64,000 nucleotides of DNA from Synergistaceae bacterium (lineage in GTDB: Bacteria; Synergistota; Synergistia; Synergistales; Synergistaceae), in assembly GCA_030533085.1 (NCBI GenBank), contig JAUNJZ010000010.1:1-64000 (forward strand), given 5' to 3'. Shown one piece after another: positions 1 to 7,302 of the stretch. The notes under the pieces are model-generated. The model was not told the origin of the DNA. It searched no databases and worked only from the letters and a program-made list of their open reading frames with translations. A program made the position numbers and the translations under genes. The stretch's first letter is position 1. The number at the start of each line of letters is the position of its first letter.

Positions 1-53
1 ACCGAGCGCGTAGTGGACTTTCACCACCTGGTTGTTGACCATGCCGGGCGCAC
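1..53 (-). mobile_element. 5' end of a group IIC intron (partial)
   Basis: Read on the minus strand from position 53, the sequence opens GTGCGCCCGGCATGG and continues with a GGTGGTGAAAGTCCAC block. This matches the start of domain I in bacterial class C group II introns; the Oceanobacillus intron, recalled from memory, starts GTGTGCCCGGCATGG. The intron runs left out of the window, so its ribozyme core and reverse transcriptase are not visible. The boundary lies 8 nt past a rho-independent hairpin, the preferred target of class C introns. Family assignment is from memory of the consensus. Confidence 0.8.
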
Positions 54-60
54 GAAACAG

Positions 61-88
61 ACAAGCCCCCTTGAAAAAGGGGGCTTGT
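61..88 (-). terminator. rho-independent hairpin interrupted by the intron
   Basis: A perfect 10-bp stem (61-70 with 79-88) lies just past the stop codon at 95. The expected T tract on the minus strand has been replaced by a short CTGTTTC and then the intron 5' end. It would terminate the gene at 95-1660. Confidence 0.85.
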
Positions 89-94
89 TGCTTG

Positions 95-1660
95 TTATTC
101 TTCCCGCAGCATCCTTAAATCTTCGTAGTCTATCGGCATGTTTGTCTGTAAATGCTTTTTATTGACCTGGTTTCCTTTAAGCCCAGCCATTTCATAGATG
201 TAATCGCGAGGTCTTTGTATCCGGTCTTCGGGCAGTTCTATAAAAGGTACGTTGACAAGGGGAAGGGCGTTTCCGTAGTTTATCATCGTATCGTAAGAGA
301 CGCTTTCCTCCTGTTCCTGCGCTATCTTTGTCAAATCCGGAGGCAAGAAGCCGAATTTATAAAGCTCGTCCGTCTTACCCGCTGATTTTGGGAGCCGCTC
401 TTTGTTATAGACGTCCATGTTGCGGCCTTCGAGATTTTCTACGGGAGACAGAGAATCGGGCATTTTAAAGCAGAAGCTGTCGGTTTGCCCTATGAACCCC
501 TTTCTGTGGACGTAATCTGATTTAAGCAGCTCTATGGGAACATGCGTTCTGAAGGTTGACTGCCAGATCAGCAGGTTGTTGGAGCGGATATTGTTGACGG
601 CGCTGTCAAAGACCATATACTGCTTTTCTTCCCATTCGTCGAGAGCCAGAGCGTAGATCACGGAGTCCGGATAGAGCGCGGCAGTGTAAAGCAGCCAGTA
701 AAGGTATTCTTCGTTATGTCCGGCGACTGAGAAGGGCAGACATTCGGCCGTTCCTCCCATGTAGGGGGTATAAGACTCTCCGGGGGCGAAAGCTCCGGCA
801 GACATGGGAGAGTAAGCGGTCAGGATGATGTTCGCTATCTCACGAAGCTCTTCTTGCTTAAATCTTAATATCAGATTGCCCAGCTCGCATATTTCTTCCT
901 TCAGAGACTTTGCGGCCAGTTTTTTAAAATCATCTTTTGTAAATTCCTTGTCCTGTCCTGAGATGAGCATGTTGGTAAGATTGACCAGCTCTTTACCGTA
1001 GTAGCCGGTCAGTCGTTTGTAGCCTTTTACATTGCCTTGTTCTTTGTTGCGCAGCGCGACGCGCCCTTTGAGATGTTCAGTCCATTTTACAAGGGCGATG
1101 CGGGCGCAGAGCTCGCATATCCGGCGAACGGCTGAGTCGATGATCCATTCCTTCATATTTGCCGGCTTGGGAACGTTGCGCAGCAGCAGAGAGGCCGCTT
1201 CTTTGCTGAAAACGTCGAGAGTTATGCAGCGGGGAGAAAAGAGTATCTCCTGCAAGAAGTCTACTTCGGTGACGTGAGGGAAGAATTCGGTGAGGCCGTC
1301 CAACTCGTTATTTTCGATGCTTTCTTTGAGTTCGTCGGTCAGCTCGCCTTTGCTCTTTACGCTATAGAATATCTTCTTCATGTCGAGCGGAGAGCGCAGC
1401 AGGGAAGCGCCGTTGGGGAAGAGTACGACGTCAAAGCGGCCGCGCTTTCTGTAAAAAGAGCCTTTTTCCATAATATCATGTTCGATAAGTTTAAACGAGA
1501 GATCGGGACGTCTCTGTTTGTTCCATTTAATGGAGTTATAGAAGACTTCGATGCGGTAAATATCGGGGATGTCCGCTATCAGCTCGGCAGTCTCCCTTAC
1601 CTTTTCCATCCAGTAATAACAGACCTCATCCTGGGGTCCTACGTATCCTGTTGACCTCAT
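95..1660 (-). CDS. hypothetical protein, about 521 residues
   Basis: I do not recognise this family. The protein looks soluble, with no signal peptide or membrane segment. It has a charged helical middle (roughly residues 200-290) and a C-terminal third rich in Pro, Asn and Tyr. A GTG at 1672 is in frame, but the Shine-Dalgarno GGAGAGG sits about 11 nt before the ATG at 1660, so I take 1660 as the start. It is monocistronic, with a terminator on each side. Position in the accessory block, next to an intron, suggests a cargo or element gene. Function is unknown. Confidence 0.7.
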   Translation of the reverse strand: MRSTGYVGPQDEVCYYWMEKVRETAELIADIPDIYRIEVFYNSIKWNKQRRPDLSFKLIEHDIMEKGSFYRKRGRFDVVLFPNGASLLRSPLDMKKIFYSVKSKGELTDELKESIENNELDGLTEFFPHVTEVDFLQEILFSPRCITLDVFSKEAASLLLRNVPKPANMKEWIIDSAVRRICELCARIALVKWTEHLKGRVALRNKEQGNVKGYKRLTGYYGKELVNLTNMLISGQDKEFTKDDFKKLAAKSLKEEICELGNLILRFKQEELREIANIILTAYSPMSAGAFAPGESYTPYMGGTAECLPFSVAGHNEEYLYWLLYTAALYPDSVIYALALDEWEEKQYMVFDSAVNNIRSNNLLIWQSTFRTHVPIELLKSDYVHRKGFIGQTDSFCFKMPDSLSPVENLEGRNMDVYNKERLPKSAGKTDELYKFGFLPPDLTKIAQEQEESVSYDTMINYGNALPLVNVPFIELPEDRIQRPRDYIYEMAGLKGNQVNKKHLQTNMPIDYEDLRMLREE

Positions 1661-1756
1661 GATTGAATACACCTCTCCTTATTTAAAAATTTGTCTGAAG
1701 GAAGGGAAACCCTTGGAACATTATTATACACGAAAGGCTTAAGAAAGCAAAAGCAC

Positions 1757-1787
1757 AAAAAAAGAACCGAAGCGGAAGCTTCGGCTC
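1757..1787 (-). terminator. terminator after the pseudopilin gene
   Basis: On the minus strand a 10-bp stem (1764-1773 with 1778-1787, one G-T pair) is followed by seven T residues. It lies about 30 nt past the stop at 1818. Confidence 0.85.
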
Positions 1788-1817
1788 TCTGGTTGTTACT
1801 TACGAAGTGTATAAAGC

Positions 1818-2756
1818 TCATTGAAGAATTGTATATCCGGCATTTACCATCGCGTCAATAAGCGCTTGTTTGGTCTGATAAAAGCTATCTTGTCTGCCAG
1901 GTTCTACGCAGGAACTCTTTCTCCGTATATATGTAACTCCATCAACTACTACTACCCATCCCTGAGCGATGCGCCCTCTGTTTGTACTGGGATCATTCCA
2001 CCAATTTGAATCTCCGTATCCGTTGGCATATGTAACTGTATATAGAACGTTTCCTTTGGAATCCGTGACGGGATAATCCCACCAATACATCTTCGACACA
2101 GTTTTTGAATTGTGCATAAGAGGTTTAATAGTATTTAAGTAGTAATCTTGATCCATCAGCATCCCTTCTTTTCCTTTGTAAAAGTTTGTATAAAGATCTG
2201 ATTTCCACTTACTGATCAGTTTGGTAGTCGCGTCGTCGTTTGTATATGGGTTAGGATTCGCAGCAAGGAATTGCAGCCACAAGGTCTCAAATCTATAGCG
2301 CGCGGTGGGGTCAACGTTTTTGTCTATATGCTCTGTGCATAAAATCCACTTCTGCTCTTTGCCGTCTACCAGATACCAAAACAAACCGATGCTTCCGCCG
2401 CTCTGGCACATCCCGTCGATGACCGCGTTATTGTTATTGGGCGAAATGCTGTAAGTCACTCTGTGCCCGATATCGCAGTTGTCTATCGCCTTTTCCAGAT
2501 CTACGGAGGTGATGTTGAAGACGCCGCTTGACGCGCGTTCAACATTAAGGGCTGACATAAGCGTGCGGCGGTTCGCCTGACAGACGATCTCCTCTGATTT
2601 TTCAAGCGGAGCCGCTGTCGAAAATACAAGCATCCCGGCAAGGATACCGACAATCAAAACGGCAATCAGTATCTCAACGAGGGTGAAGCCCCTGTTTTTG
2701 CCTTTGGTGTGAGAGGCAGAGAAAGAACAAATTGAAATGAACTCAGTCCTGGCCAT
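1818..2756 (-). CDS. type IV pilin-like (prepilin/pseudopilin) protein
   Basis: Residues 23-40 hold a class III prepilin signal: Gly23 followed by FTLVEILIAVLIVGIL, with the Glu5 of the mature protein present. A PilD-type peptidase should cleave after Gly23 and methylate Phe24. The mature part is about 290 residues, long for a major pilin and rich in Trp, Asn and Asp, with scattered Cys that could form disulfides. The start is supported by GAGGAGG about 11 nt upstream. No pilus assembly genes are nearby, so this is an orphan minor pilin or pseudopilin. The ligand or role is unknown. Confidence 0.8.
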   Translation of the reverse strand: MARTEFISICSFSASHTKGKNRGFTLVEILIAVLIVGILAGMLVFSTAAPLEKSEEIVCQANRRTLMSALNVERASSGVFNITSVDLEKAIDNCDIGHRVTYSISPNNNNAVIDGMCQSGGSIGLFWYLVDGKEQKWILCTEHIDKNVDPTARYRFETLWLQFLAANPNPYTNDDATTKLISKWKSDLYTNFYKGKEGMLMDQDYYLNTIKPLMHNSKTVSKMYWWDYPVTDSKGNVLYTVTYANGYGDSNWWNDPSTNRGRIAQGWVVVVDGVTYIRRKSSCVEPGRQDSFYQTKQALIDAMVNAGYTILQ

Positions 2757-2860
2757 TATATATAAAACCTCCTCGATGTTTGAAACGCTATTCTCCAGCT
2801 CATTAATTTCAATTAATAACTACTTCGATTATAACCGCAAATATAATCAAAAGCAAATAT

Positions 2861-2899
2861 AAAAATGAAAGAGCGGGGGAGTGCTGACCCCACTCTTTC
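2861..2899 (-). terminator. distal terminator downstream of the SLH porin
   Basis: A 12-bp stem (2867-2878 with 2888-2899, one G-T pair) is followed on the minus strand by five T residues. It is the second of two hairpins after the porin stop at 3070. Confidence 0.75.
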
Positions 2900-2935
2900 G
2901 TTCCGATTGGCGTCTTTTGTCCCGCCGTTTACGCC

Positions 2936-2981
2936 AAAAACAAATCCAGCCCCTGAAACAGGAGAGGCTGGATTTTGTTTT
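2936..2981. terminator. bidirectional hairpin after the porin gene
   Basis: The inverted repeat AATCCAGCC/GGCTGGATT is flanked by A-rich and T-rich runs on both sides, so it could terminate in either direction. It is most likely the first terminator of the minus-strand porin transcript. Confidence 0.7.
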
Positions 2982-3069
2982 GTGCGGGCCTTGTGCGGGC
3001 CCGCGAGCGATAAGGAGGGGTTATGCCCTGAACCCCGGAGGGGCCTTAAAGCCCCCCAATCTTAGTGTC

Positions 3070-4563
3070 TTAGAAATTTACGATGGTGCGGAATCTTACG
3101 ATATGGTCTTTCTCGTCGGTGAGCTTGAACGAGCGGAACATATTGCCGTAGTCGATGTTGTCGTAGGCGAGCTGGAAGCCGATTGCCGGCGTGTACTGCC
3201 AGTTAAGTCCGACCGTCCAGTTTTTGACCTTATCCGCTCCGTCCAGATCGTAATCGGCCTGCGCGTAACGAAGGAAACTGCCCCAGGCGTCATTCCATTT
3301 CTGATCGGCTCTGACGAGCAGCATCTTCGTATCGGCGATGCCGGCCTTATAGATGGAGCTGTCGTAACCGTTGGACCAGTTATAGGCGTTGTCGGCCGTG
3401 CCGAAGAAGTTCTTGTCAAGCTGGCCGTACTCGAACCAGAAGGAGCTGAAGCCGAGCGCTTCCTGTTTCACGTCGGCGATTATCTTCCAGGCGTCCTGAT
3501 GGTCTGTATCGCGGTCGGTATCCTGGTAGTAGTAGACGCCTTTAAGGGAGGCGGCGGGGATGACGTTCCATCCGAACCAGGCGCCGTAGGTGTTGGCGTC
3601 TCCGCCTATACGGTCATTGTCGTCTTTGATCCACGAACCCATGAGTCCGGCTCTGAACTTCTCGCTGAAATTGCCGTCGAGCTTAAGGGCGTAAAAGGCT
3701 ACGTCTTCGCTGTCGTAATCGGCGTCGGGATAACGCTCGGATTCGATGTTTCTTGCGATGACCGCTTCGACGCCTGCTTTATCGCCGAGAGCCGCGCCGG
3801 CTCTGAAGCCGTCCGCTACGAAGCTGTTGAACCAGCCGTCGTTCTCGCCGGGATGATAGAGACCGGAGTCGCCTTCCCAGTCGATATTGAAGCGTCCTAT
3901 CTGGAGCCAGCTGTCGTTTCCGAGCTGGCCGCGCCAGAAGAGGCGGTCGAACTTAAGCTTGTTCGCTTCGACTCCGTTCTTGTCGTGATCCAGCGCCATG
4001 CGGATGAAGACGTACTCGTTTCCGCTGTCGTTAAGGAACTTCTGGAGGTTGAGCCTTGCTTCGCCGAACTCGAACCAGTTCTTCGTTATCCCTCTTTCAG
4101 CGTCGCGAACTCTGGTATTGTCGTTATTTCCCCAGTTCGCGTCGAAGTTGAAGGAGCCGGAGAAGCGCCAGCCGCCTACGCGGTCCTCAAGAGTGGTAAG
4201 ACGCAGATTCTGTTCGGAGACCTTAACGCCGAGCGCTTCGAGCTCTTCGTGGAACTCCATGACGAGGCGTTTAAGGGCTCGCATATCTGTTTCGTTAGCC
4301 TTTTTAGCGTCGAGGTTGGCGACGGCGCGGGCTACTACCGAGGCTATTTCGTAGCGTGTGGCGTGCTGCTTTCCGCGCATATTCCCGTCGGGATAGCCGG
4401 AGATGAGGCCGCGGGCTGAAAGCTGGGCTACCGCGTCGTAAGCCCAGTGACCTTCAGGAACGTCGGCGAAGGGCGAACTGTAGGCGAACGCCGGAAGGGC
4501 GGCGGCCGTAATGAACAGTCCGGTCAGTATTACAAACAGCTTCTGTTTTAGACTTTTTCGCAT
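3070..4563 (-). CDS. SLH-domain outer-membrane porin
   Basis: A signal peptide (about residues 1-27, ending PAFAY) precedes one SLH domain at about residues 29-90, with the FADVPEGHWAYDAV and RYEIA blocks. A short coiled coil (about 95-130) follows, then roughly 370 residues of alternating, aromatic-rich beta strands ending in Phe, typical of a barrel C-terminus. This layout matches OmpM-type porins of Synergistota and Negativicutes, in which the SLH domain binds the peptidoglycan secondary polymer and tethers the outer membrane. It is monocistronic, with two terminators and a repeat-bearing leader. SD AGAGGG lies 11 nt before ATG. Expression is probably high. Confidence 0.88.
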   Translation of the reverse strand: MRKSLKQKLFVILTGLFITAAALPAFAYSSPFADVPEGHWAYDAVAQLSARGLISGYPDGNMRGKQHATRYEIASVVARAVANLDAKKANETDMRALKRLVMEFHEELEALGVKVSEQNLRLTTLEDRVGGWRFSGSFNFDANWGNNDNTRVRDAERGITKNWFEFGEARLNLQKFLNDSGNEYVFIRMALDHDKNGVEANKLKFDRLFWRGQLGNDSWLQIGRFNIDWEGDSGLYHPGENDGWFNSFVADGFRAGAALGDKAGVEAVIARNIESERYPDADYDSEDVAFYALKLDGNFSEKFRAGLMGSWIKDDNDRIGGDANTYGAWFGWNVIPAASLKGVYYYQDTDRDTDHQDAWKIIADVKQEALGFSSFWFEYGQLDKNFFGTADNAYNWSNGYDSSIYKAGIADTKMLLVRADQKWNDAWGSFLRYAQADYDLDGADKVKNWTVGLNWQYTPAIGFQLAYDNIDYGNMFRSFKLTDEKDHIVRFRTIVNF

Positions 4564-4595
4564 TGAATATGACCCTCTTTTGTTTGATCGTCTTT

Positions 4596-4658
4596 AAAGC
4601 CTGAATTTTGCGTTTTTTAGGCCTTTCAAAGCCTGTTTTTGCCTTTTTCAGGCCTTTG
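4596..4658. repeat. two tandem 31-32 bp dyads in the porin leader
   Basis: Two imperfect copies (4596-4627 and 4628-4658) each begin AAAGCCTG and end AGGCCTTT, so each is also an inverted repeat around a T-rich loop. They lie 33-95 nt before the porin ATG, probably in its 5' untranslated leader. Confidence 0.7.
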
Positions 4659-5115
4659 GTCCATCCGAAAGCGCGGCCGCTTTTGTTCTTTCATTCCCTT
4701 GAGTAAAAGCGCAAAACCTTATCATGTTCTGTGAAGTTTCCTGGTTTCCTTGCCAGCTGGTAAGGCTGCCTCTTGCTGTCGGGAGGTCAAGTTCATGACC
4801 GGCCCTGTTTTCGGTCCTCTGTCGCGTGAGATTGGGTATTAGCGGCGCTGATAGAAAGTGGCCACCCCCTCTTGTTTCAACGTGCGTTCGTTTATACGCT
4901 CTGATCATTCTAGCCGTAAATTTACCCGCCTCCAAAAGCGCGAGAAAACCGGTCATAATGCGGCTTTGTAAGCTGTTAGGACTTTACTCCCTGAGTTTAC
5001 TGCCGGCATATTTGACTATTTTTAGATAACCGCTTGTTTTCTACTTTTGTTCTTTTATATAATGCTGGTAAGCGGTAGAAGCGTCAGGGCCGCGGCAGGC
5101 TGTTGAGAACTGTCA
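4659..5115. other. intergenic stretch without a supported gene
   Basis: Open frames on both strands here have no ribosome binding site and no recognisable protein. On the minus strand a segment around 4830-4880 has a GTGGCCACTTTC string that faintly recalls non-coding ends of some IS21-like elements, but no transposase is present. The stretch should contain the porin promoter and, near 5050, an A+T-rich patch before the next gene. I could not place either confidently. Confidence 0.4.
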
Positions 5116-5634
5116 GTGATTTCGCTGTTAGTTCTCAGTGGAGCAAAGGAGGATATACAAATAAAGAACGCAAAATTTCTTCTAATAATCAATCTTCTTT
5201 TGCTTTCTCAGAAAGCAGAAGCGTTTTGTCCTCTTTGTGTTTTCGGCGCTGGAGCCGGGCTCTTTGAGGCCGCGGTTCGCGCCCGTATTGCCGGAGTCGG
5301 CATGTGGACCGGAGGATTGGCGCTTGCGCTGCTTTATCTGCGCGCGAAGGGCGAGTACAGAATGACTAAAGCGGCGGCCGCTTTCTTCTTTTGTTCACCC
5401 TTTCTCTTTGCGGCTCCGCTTGCGGCAGAGCTTTACAGATCAGGCTGGCAGCCGGCGGCTCTAATAGACGCCCTTGTTCCTTCGGCGACAGGACTTGCGG
5501 CCGGCTTTGCGGTCAGCTTCGCTTCGGCGGTACTGGCCTGCGTTATCTCGCGGCTGCTGCCCTTTAAGATACCCTTCCTGCGTCTTACCGTCGTGTTGTC
5601 GGCTCTTTATTACACCGACTGCTGCTTCTTTTAA
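5116..5634 (+). CDS. small membrane protein with an FCPLC motif
   Basis: The protein has a hydrophobic leader ending QKAEA, a Cys-Pro-Leu-Cys motif directly after it, and about four membrane segments. Small membrane proteins starting AFCPLC are known in archaea and bacteria, with no established role; the Cys pair may be redox active or bind metal. The start is odd. The GTG at 5116 has no ribosome binding site, whereas AAAGGAGG at 5145-5152 sits 8 nt before an in-frame ATA at 5161, exactly where the leader-like KNAKFLL begins. Either ATA is used or an ATG has mutated. Confidence 0.6.
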   Translation: MISLLVLSGAKEDIQIKNAKFLLIINLLLLSQKAEAFCPLCVFGAGAGLFEAAVRARIAGVGMWTGGLALALLYLRAKGEYRMTKAAAAFFFCSPFLFAAPLAAELYRSGWQPAALIDALVPSATGLAAGFAVSFASAVLACVISRLLPFKIPFLRLTVVLSALYYTDCCFF

Positions 5635-5673
5635 GAGGCTTTTAAATTCACATTACAAAGGACTGGATTGATC

Positions 5674-6408
5674 ATGACAAAAGAAGAAAACGCGGCCGTT
5701 TTCGCCAAGAGCTCCAGCGGCGACATAAACTCGCTTGAAGACCGTATCTGGGGATGCGTGAATCTGGTATCGCTTGAAGAGCACTGTTATTCCTCCTGGA
5801 TGAGGACGAACGACGAAAGCTGGCTTATTCAGATGGAGAAGTACCGGAGCGCAAGACAGGAGGTCATGAGCGACATTCTGGGGGAGGGAGTCAGGTCGAA
5901 CAAGGCCGAGCTGTGGTGCATGTTCAAGCACAACTGCGCCGCGGCCATGCGTTACTGGGAGAGCGGGAATCGCTTCCTGAAGGACGAAGCGGATAGGGCT
6001 ATGCGCTATTTCGATTATTCGAGGCTCTGCGTTGAGTGTCTGCTTGCCATAACCGCCATCTGCCGCGGAGAAGCTAAAGCCGAGGAACAAAACAGGCCGC
6101 CGCTTTCTGATGAAGCCTTTTGGAACGACCGGAAGCCTGAATGGAATAGTCCCAAAACCGAGGAACAACAGACGTCTCAGGAGGTTCAGGAGGCGGAAGA
6201 ACAGGTAGAACCGGCCGGCAACGACGCCCAGAAAGCTCAGGAAGTCCCTGAAGCCTCTGAAGCCCCTGCGGCACCGGCACTGCCGGCGGGGCCGGACCGT
6301 CCGGCGGGGCAGGACCGTCCTGCGGCGCCGGGAGAAGAGACTGATAAGAGGAATTGGCTGACGGAGGCGGCGGCAAAGCTTAAAGAGACGCTCCGCTGCT
6401 GTTTTTAA
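5674..6408 (+). CDS. helical hypothetical protein with a Pro/Glu-rich tail
   Basis: Residues 1-130 predict as an all-helical domain with several Trp and Cys. The last 100 residues are low complexity (Glu, Gln, Pro, Ala), including a duplicated GPDRPAG/GQDRPAA segment, and end in an amphipathic helix and CCF. No family is recognised. AAAGGA lies 11 nt before ATG 5674; an upstream in-frame TTG at 5668 is possible but too close. It follows the CPLC membrane gene by about 40 nt and precedes the next gene by 20 nt, so the three genes look cotranscribed. Confidence 0.6.
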   Translation: MTKEENAAVFAKSSSGDINSLEDRIWGCVNLVSLEEHCYSSWMRTNDESWLIQMEKYRSARQEVMSDILGEGVRSNKAELWCMFKHNCAAAMRYWESGNRFLKDEADRAMRYFDYSRLCVECLLAITAICRGEAKAEEQNRPPLSDEAFWNDRKPEWNSPKTEEQQTSQEVQEAEEQVEPAGNDAQKAQEVPEASEAPAAPALPAGPDRPAGQDRPAAPGEETDKRNWLTEAAAKLKETLRCCF

Positions 6409-6428
6409 CAAATAGGAGGACAAATGTC

Positions 6429-7079
6429 ATGAGTTACGATTTTTCATTGGTAGACCGCAGCGGCAGTACGGTCATCCTGCGCAGGCCGCATTACGAGCAG
6501 GGTGGGACCTACGCTGTAAACGGAACGCGCGAGGCGTGGTTCAATATAACCTTCAATTACGCTCCTATCTTTTGCAAGGTCTTTGACGCCAATCTTGGCA
6601 TTAAGGTGTTGCAGGGAAAAACGGCCGCGCTTTCTATTCCTGTGCTGGAGCGGGCCCTGGATAAACTGGACCCGACGGACAACGACGGCCCAGGCGAAAA
6701 AGAGCTGGAAGAAGAACTCAAGAAGATAATCGGCAGTCTGGAAGAGGCTGTCGGAACAGCAAAGGAGCGAAGGACTAAAAAACTGCCTGAGTCGCCGCGC
6801 GAGCTTGAGTTGCTGCTGGACAACCTCTTTACAAAGGTAAAACAAATCGACGAAAACAAAGCCGGCGGAGAAGCCCGGTTTATAAAAATGATGCTGGGAA
6901 TATACGAAAACAACGCAAGGACTCTTGCCAGACGCTATTTCAGCGTAGACCCCGTCACGCGAAAAACCGTATCTAACTACTGGGACTGCAACGAATATAA
7001 CGCCTATAAGGCAATCAATTCACTTCTGAATCTGGCAAAGGCCGCTCCGCCGGACAGCGTCTGGCAAATCGATTATTAA
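6429..7079 (+). CDS. conserved phage-type hypothetical protein
   Basis: The protein begins YDFSLVDRSG, then has HYEQGGTYAVNGTREAWFNITFNYA near residues 21-45 and a C-terminal YWDCNEYNAYKAINSLLNLA block ending in DSVWQIDY. I recognise this arrangement from uncharacterised proteins of phages and mobile elements, which have no assigned function. A charged helical insert (about residues 75-125) separates the blocks. TAGGAGG lies 9 nt before ATG 6429; an earlier ATG at 6424 is out of frame and stops after two codons. A terminator at 7176 ends the unit. Confidence 0.65.
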   Translation: MSYDFSLVDRSGSTVILRRPHYEQGGTYAVNGTREAWFNITFNYAPIFCKVFDANLGIKVLQGKTAALSIPVLERALDKLDPTDNDGPGEKELEEELKKIIGSLEEAVGTAKERRTKKLPESPRELELLLDNLFTKVKQIDENKAGGEARFIKMMLGIYENNARTLARRYFSVDPVTRKTVSNYWDCNEYNAYKAINSLLNLAKAAPPDSVWQIDY

Positions 7080-7175
7080 TGACATTAAAAACAGACCCCG
7101 GAACGATTATACCCCACAGGAAGTATCCCGTGGGAAAACCCTTAACAGATATTAACGACACTTTTCACAGCTAAG

Positions 7176-7214
7176 CAGGGGCTCTTCGCCTAACTGCGCA
7201 AGCCCCTGTTTTAT
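7176..7214 (+). terminator. terminator of the 5.1-7.1 kb operon
   Basis: The stem CAGGGGCT (7176-7183) pairs with AGCCCCTG (7201-7208) and is followed by TTTTATT. Confidence 0.8.
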
Positions 7215-7302
7215 TCCTTTGAAACTTCTTGTGAACTTAGTTAGCCCCTAAACGCCACAAACAATAAAAACAATCATTCATCAGCTTTAACGAGGTACTA
7301 TC

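Noticed and set aside
1-170. Plus-strand open frame at the left edge (beginning TERVVDFHHLVVDH)
   Set aside because: The frame is explained by the intron 5' end and the terminator on the other strand and overlaps the gene at 95.
2881-4419. Long plus-strand open frame opposite the SLH porin
   Set aside because: It is the antisense shadow of a GC-rich, strongly codon-biased gene, has no ribosome binding site and encodes low-complexity Val/Glu text.
4826-4890. Possible end of an IS21-like element (GTGGCCACTTTC string)
   Set aside because: Only one short string resembles such ends; there is no transposase, partner end or target duplication nearby.
4648-4956. Minus-strand frame of 102 codons upstream of the porin
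   Set aside because: No ribosome binding site, no recognisable domain, and it runs through the repeat-bearing leader; probably non-coding.
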